64,000 nt of DNA from Gymnogyps californianus. Taxonomy: Eukaryota > Chordata > Aves > Accipitriformes > Cathartidae. Under the pieces are notes generated by a model. The model was given only the letters and a program-made list of their open reading frames with translations. It ran no database searches and was not told the origin of the DNA. Positions 60,501 to 64,000 of this stretch are shown here, in pieces (the first letter of the stretch is position 1; the number at the start of each line of letters is the position of its first letter). Location: positions 24,831,001-24,895,000 of the forward strand of contig NC_059478.1 in the NCBI RefSeq assembly GCF_018139145.2. Direction: 5' to 3'. A program made the translations under genes and the position numbers.

Positions 60501-60961
60501 AGTCCCTAATTTGCTCTCTGGCTCTGCTGCGGCTGTCCAAGGCGAATTTTGGGGATGTTGTTAGATCTGCCCATCCCTGGGCACCCCTGAGTGCCAGGAG
60601 ACGCAGCAGGGTGCGCGGGGGAAGGCTGCCTGCCCCTGAGCATCCCGAGGGGTGCCGGCTGACCCAGGGCTGGAGGGGTACGGGGCTGCCCCGGGGGGGG
60701 ATGCTGCTGCCCGAGGGACCCTGCAGCGTCCCGCTGCGATTTGGCAGGGAGCAGCACGGTGGGAAAATGACCGGTGCCAGGAACTAACGGCGGGTGGGCG
60801 ACGCCGGTGCGGAGGGGCTGGGGGAGAAGCGGCGCCCCTGGGAAGGGAGCAGCCCCCCCGACGCCCCATTTGGGCAACTCCGGGGGCTGTGCCTGGCGGC
60901 CGGCTGGCGGGGGAGCGCCGGGTCCTGGACTGCATTTCCCATACTGCCCGAGTGCCCTAAT

Positions 60962-60993
60962 GTATGCAGTGCTCAGCCTGGCTCCGTGTGCGA

Positions 60994-61024
<31 letters not shown>

Positions 61025-61260
61025 TGTGTGCGTGTGTGTGTGTGCATGTGTGTGTGCAGCCAGGAGTCCCTCGGAGAGTGGAGGCTCATTCACTGATGAG
61101 AGCCGGCACTGAGAGGCAGCACTGCTCCTTCCCTCGCACCCCCGGCGCCTCCCGCTCTGCTACATGCGAGCCGCGGGCGCGCAGCGGGGCCAGCACGCCC
61201 GGGACTCCCCTGCTCCCCGCACGCCGCCAGCTCCGCGCAGCGCCCGCCGGCAGCCGCACC
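60962..61260 (+). other. RNF220: Candidate noncoding first exon of RNF220
   Basis: A strong splice donor, ACC followed by GTGAGTACC at 61,261, ends a G/C-rich segment in the CpG island. The 5' limit is unknown; I placed it after the ZNF143-like promoter motif. No conserved reading frame leads to the donor: the frame from an ATG at 61,164 gives an Arg/Pro/Ala-rich chance peptide. RNF220's coding start, as I recall, sits in a later exon, which is not in this window, so an untranslated exon fits. Alternatively the transcript could be another gene or start elsewhere, for example ending at the weaker donor near 63,454. Confidence 0.42.
60994..61058. repeat. Alternating purine-pyrimidine (TG/CG/CA) tract, 65 bp
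   Basis: Every base from 60,994 to 61,058 alternates purine and pyrimidine. It is mostly GT with a GCGCGC core at about 61,008-61,013 and single GC/CA steps later. This is a classic Z-DNA-prone microsatellite at a promoter. Confidence 0.95.
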
Positions 61261-61321
61261 GTGAGTACCGGCCACCGGGGCCGCCCGGCCACACGCAAAC
61301 TTTGCAGGGCAAGTTTCTTCT

Positions 61322-61336
61322 CCCCCCCCCCCCCCC
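61322..61336. repeat. Poly(C) run in CpG island
   Basis: Fifteen C in a row followed by G and seven more C, just inside the candidate first intron. The opposite strand can form stacked G structures, and the run length may be unreliable in the assembly. Confidence 0.8.
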
Positions 61337-62849
61337 GCCCCCCCTCCCACCTCCACCCCAACCCCCCGCGCCCTTTCCCCCTTCCCCCTTCTCTCTCCCC
61401 AGCTCCGGGGAAGCCGGGCGGCTCGGCGGCGGCGGCGGGGAGCCGCGCCGGCCGCGGGGAGGGCCGGGTGGGTGGGGATCGGCATGGTAATGCCGAGGGG
61501 AAAGGCAGATAAAAGGGGCCCCCCCCCCCGCACCCTCGGCGAGCCCCGAGCTGTCCGGATCCTCCCCCCGCGGTGGCTTTCCGGGGGGGGACCGGTAGCC
61601 ACCAGGGGGATCAGGTGCCGGGGACCGCCGCGGCAGCCCGGCTGGGGACGGCGCACGGCGGGGGGGACCCGGCCGGGCCCAGAGACCGGCACGGATCACT
61701 CACTCCGAAATAGATTATTTTTTTAACTCTTTTTTTTTTTTTTCCCTCCCCCTCTTATTTTTTTGGTGGGGCAAGCCGGGGAGTTATATCCTCGCTTCCC
61801 TCCGCTGCGCCCAGGACCTCGCTCTCTCCACGGTCGCTCTGGGCAGCGACAATTCCATTTCCCAGCGGCTGCAAAACAAAAACTTTTTTTCAAAGGAAAT
61901 AAGCAGATCCACGCACCCACCCACCCAGGGTTTGTTGGGGTTTTTTTTAATCAAATACACAAACTAAGGCTTTTATTTTGCGATAAAAGTATCTGCAAAA
62001 AAAACCCGCCAGGGTTTCTGTGCGCTCGAGAAACACTGAACAGCCAGTAATTTTATTTACTCCGAAGCTTTCATTTTTGCAACCGTGCAGTCCCCGTGTG
62101 AACTTTAGTTTTAAGGCGTACCAAAAATGCGCGATCCCTGCTCGAAGACCGAATTATTTTTTTTTAAACGCACGTTGTTAAGTCGCCACTTAGCTTAATT
62201 TTGGACGAGGCTGAAGTTTGCCCAACATCCTCGCCCCTCCTCGGGTCCTTCATCCCTAAAAGATTGCCGCACTTGCCCCCGACTGCTTTCAGGTAGGAAC
62301 CAAACGCCTGGATCTCACATGCGGTGTTGTTCTGGTTTTATTATTGCAGATAAAACAAAGGTAGAGAGGCGGTTTAAATTGTCAGCGTTATTCAACGAAT
62401 GAGCTAAATTACTCCACACGTGAATTGCGTAGCTTGGCAAGCCAGAAGAGGTGAAAGGAATTATCCCTGTTTTCGCTTTAGGTCCTTTAGAAAACTTTCT
62501 GGATCATCCAGCGATGCGATCGAGAAATCGCAGGATTTTCTTTCTTTTAACCAACAACCCCAGCTCTAGACCAGGGAAGTCTGTAAATAGGTTGGAAGCA
62601 TGGAAAATAATTCTTCACCTTCAGATCTAAATACATAAAAACCATCTGGTTGACCACAATGAAATCATTAGGAACTGTCTACTTAAAGAGTTGTATTGAA
62701 TGCTTATCCTTCCACACAGGAAATGTGTATGGTAAGTGATTGTTGCAATAAATCCAAACAACTCTGGTCATCTTCGCGTTTGATGATCTTTGTGACTTGG
62801 GGTTTAAGGAGGAGGAAGAAGTGGGGGGAAAAGGCGACTTAACGGGCTG

Positions 62850-63740
62850 TACGGACCGGACTGGCGGAGCCCCCTCCCGCCGCCTTCCCCGGCAGGGAAT
62901 AATTCCCGAGAAGGCAGGAGAGGAGCAGCCCCGGCTGCGTCCCGCTCGCCGCTTCCCGGCGGGGCGTGCGGGGCCGGGCGGGACCGCGGGGCCGGGCCGG
63001 GCCGAGCCGAGCCGTGCCCGCAGCCCCGGCCCCGCCGGGCCGCCAAACACCTGTTTAATTTGCCGGCGGGGAGAGCGGAGCGGCGGGGCTGGGCACCGTC
63101 GGTAGGCTCCAGCCCGGGGCTCGCCCCCTTCTTATTTTATTTTATTTGGGCTTATTTAACAACCTCCCCCCCCCCCCCTCACCCCGGGCGGGGGAGAAAA
63201 ACGGGGAGCGGGAGGTAAAGGGGGCGGCCGGCGGGTGCCAGCCCGGTTGGCTTCCCGCGCCGAGGCGGGCGCTGCCGGAGGGGGCCGGGGCCGGTGCCCG
63301 GGGCCGGGGCGCTCCCGCCCGCCGCCCGCGCTGCCCGGCGGAGCGGGGCTTCCCCCGCGGCGACGCCGCCCGCGATTTTCGTTCGGATTTCGCCAAGTTG
63401 GGAGCGGGGCCGGGGGGCGCGGGCCGGGGGCGAAGCGGCCAGCAAAACCCTCGGTAGGTTGTGGTTTTTTTTTTTTTCTTCTCTTTTTTTTTCTCTTCCC
63501 AAACCCCCGGCGCTTCCTCCCTCCTGCAGCCCGGCGCTGCGGGGAGCACCCTCTCCGCCCGGGGGCTTTTTTTCCTCTTTTTTCCTTGAAATAATAATAA
63601 TTTCTCTTTTTTTTTTGAAGAAGTTTGCAGCAAAACAAAAGCGGGCGCGCAGTGCGGGGCGAGGGGGCAGAAGCCGGGCCGCCCTGCCCGGCGGAGCCGG
63701 CCGGGGCCGGGGCCGGGGCCGGGGCCCGCCGCTCCGGCCG
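62850..63740. promoter_or_regulatory. Second CpG island, possible alternative RNF220 promoter
   Basis: A separate CpG-dense stretch follows the A/T-rich gap, with repeated GGGCCGG/GCCGAGCC units (62,970-63,010) and GGGGCC units (63,703-63,726). A plus-strand donor-like GTAGGT at about 63,454 would end a G/C-rich exon. Two neighbouring islands are common at developmental genes with alternative starts. Confidence 0.5.
63703..63726 (+). repeat. GGGGCC hexanucleotide repeat (4 units)
   Basis: Four perfect GGGGCC units in a row on the plus strand, inside the second CpG island. G-quadruplex-prone. Confidence 0.9.
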
Positions 63741-64000
63741 TCCCCGCCGCTCCCCGCTCTCCTATTTTTTTTTTTTTTTCTTTTGCCCTTAAACCGGTTT
63801 TCACAGCAGCTGCCCGGGTGTGCGGCTGCAGTTGGCGTATTTCACGCGTTGGAAAAAAATTAACTGTTTTTCCTTTGTATCTTAATCCAGTGATGAGAGC
63901 TCTCCTTTGTTGGCTTTCGAGCTTGCATTTGTTTTATTTATTATAAGGAAATCCAGTTTGGTTCAAATATATAATCCATTTGAGCACTTAAATCCCCAAA

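Larger units (their letters stand above)
41331..60590. other. Intergenic region between ERI3 and the RNF220-side promoter
   Basis: About 19 kb with no recognisable exon on either strand. It holds old CR1 fragments (42,045-42,130; 45,335-45,475; 46,423-46,640; 49,490-49,545; 56,085-56,480), a MIR-like SINE (50,130-50,420), a pyrimidine tract (48,540-48,790) and small microsatellites (53,096-53,117; 56,769-56,809; 57,568-57,585). The stretches 43.0-45.3, 47.0-48.5, 51-56 and 56.9-60.5 kb otherwise show nothing I can name. Open frames such as 46,083-46,658 overlap repeats and are not genes. Confidence 0.8.
60590..61720. promoter_or_regulatory. RNF220: CpG island, probable RNF220 promoter
   Basis: The sequence becomes CpG-dense at about 60,590 and stays so to about 61,720, around the candidate first exon. 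ERI3 lies to the left, transcribed leftwards; in human chromosome 1p34 the next gene, transcribed away from ERI3, is RNF220 (RING E3 ligase). That makes this its likely promoter, an inference from gene order. An imperfect ZNF143-like motif (60,928-60,950), a 65-bp alternating purine-pyrimidine tract (60,994-61,058), a GATAAAAGGGG TATA-like element (about 61,508-61,518) and a C15 run (61,322-61,336) are present. Confidence 0.7.
61261..64000 (+). other. Probable RNF220 first intron / extended CpG-rich promoter region
   Basis: Downstream of the candidate exon donor lie CpG-rich sequence (to about 61,720), an A/T-rich block without recognised repeats (61,720-62,790), and a second CpG-dense block (62,850-63,740). 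The second block ends in a GGGGCC repeat and may hold an alternative first exon (donor-like TCG followed by GTAGGT at about 63,454). The last 130 bases are A/T-rich. Open frames on both strands in the G/C-rich blocks are artefacts of composition. No RNF220 coding sequence is seen. Confidence 0.55.

Noticed and set aside
60506..61093. 195-codon minus-strand frame with His-Thr repeats
   Set aside because: The His-Thr run is just the reverse-strand reading of the GT microsatellite, and the rest is CpG-island composition.
1..64000. CRISPR arrays, operons or bacterial-type defence systems
   Set aside because: The window is vertebrate nuclear DNA. No regularly spaced direct repeats or compact gene clusters are present.

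Overview
This is nuclear DNA from a bird, most likely a neoavian. It holds a CR1 LINE tail with the bird-type 3' end, several degraded CR1 copies of older amniote families, and a solo LTR of a type I associate with neoavian genomes (TGTCCTGG...ACGACA, 5-bp target duplication). It is intron-rich, and no open reading frame outside the exons listed here looks like a real protein. The species cannot be told from the sequence.

The left two thirds (about 1-41,170) hold the 5' part of ERI3 on the minus strand. ERI3 is a DEDDh-type 3'-5' exoribonuclease of the ERI1/3'hExo family. Five exons are visible, in transcript order: exon 1 in a CpG island (donor at 40,876), exon 2 (30,797-31,071), exon 3 (15,808-15,924), exon 4 (9,414-9,473) and exon 5 (7,076-7,167). 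Exons 2-5 have clean splice sites and join in frame into the N-terminal two thirds of the nuclease, with exonuclease motifs I and II. The C-terminal exons (rest of the fold, motif III) lie beyond the left edge. The introns hold a young CR1 tail, an old CR1, a solo LTR, a 5S/tRNA chimeric SINE resembling AmnSINE1, MIR-like SINE fragments, and A/T-rich blocks that may be conserved regulatory elements.

From 41.2 to 60.9 kb there is no recognisable gene. This stretch holds at least five old CR1 fragments, a MIR-like SINE, a pyrimidine tract and small microsatellites. From about 60.6 kb to the right edge there is a second CpG-rich promoter region on the plus strand, with a probable noncoding first exon (donor at 61,261). 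In mammals the gene upstream of and divergent from ERI3 is RNF220, so this is probably the RNF220 promoter. That is a synteny inference: no RNF220 coding sequence is in the window.

No CRISPR array, operon, intact transposon, intact provirus or novel enzymatic system is visible. The most interesting items are the AmnSINE1-like element, an uninterrupted 65-bp alternating purine-pyrimidine tract at the RNF220-side promoter, a ZNF143-type motif in ERI3 exon 1, the uncertain ERI3 start codon with a 6-nt tandem acceptor, and several candidate conserved noncoding elements.
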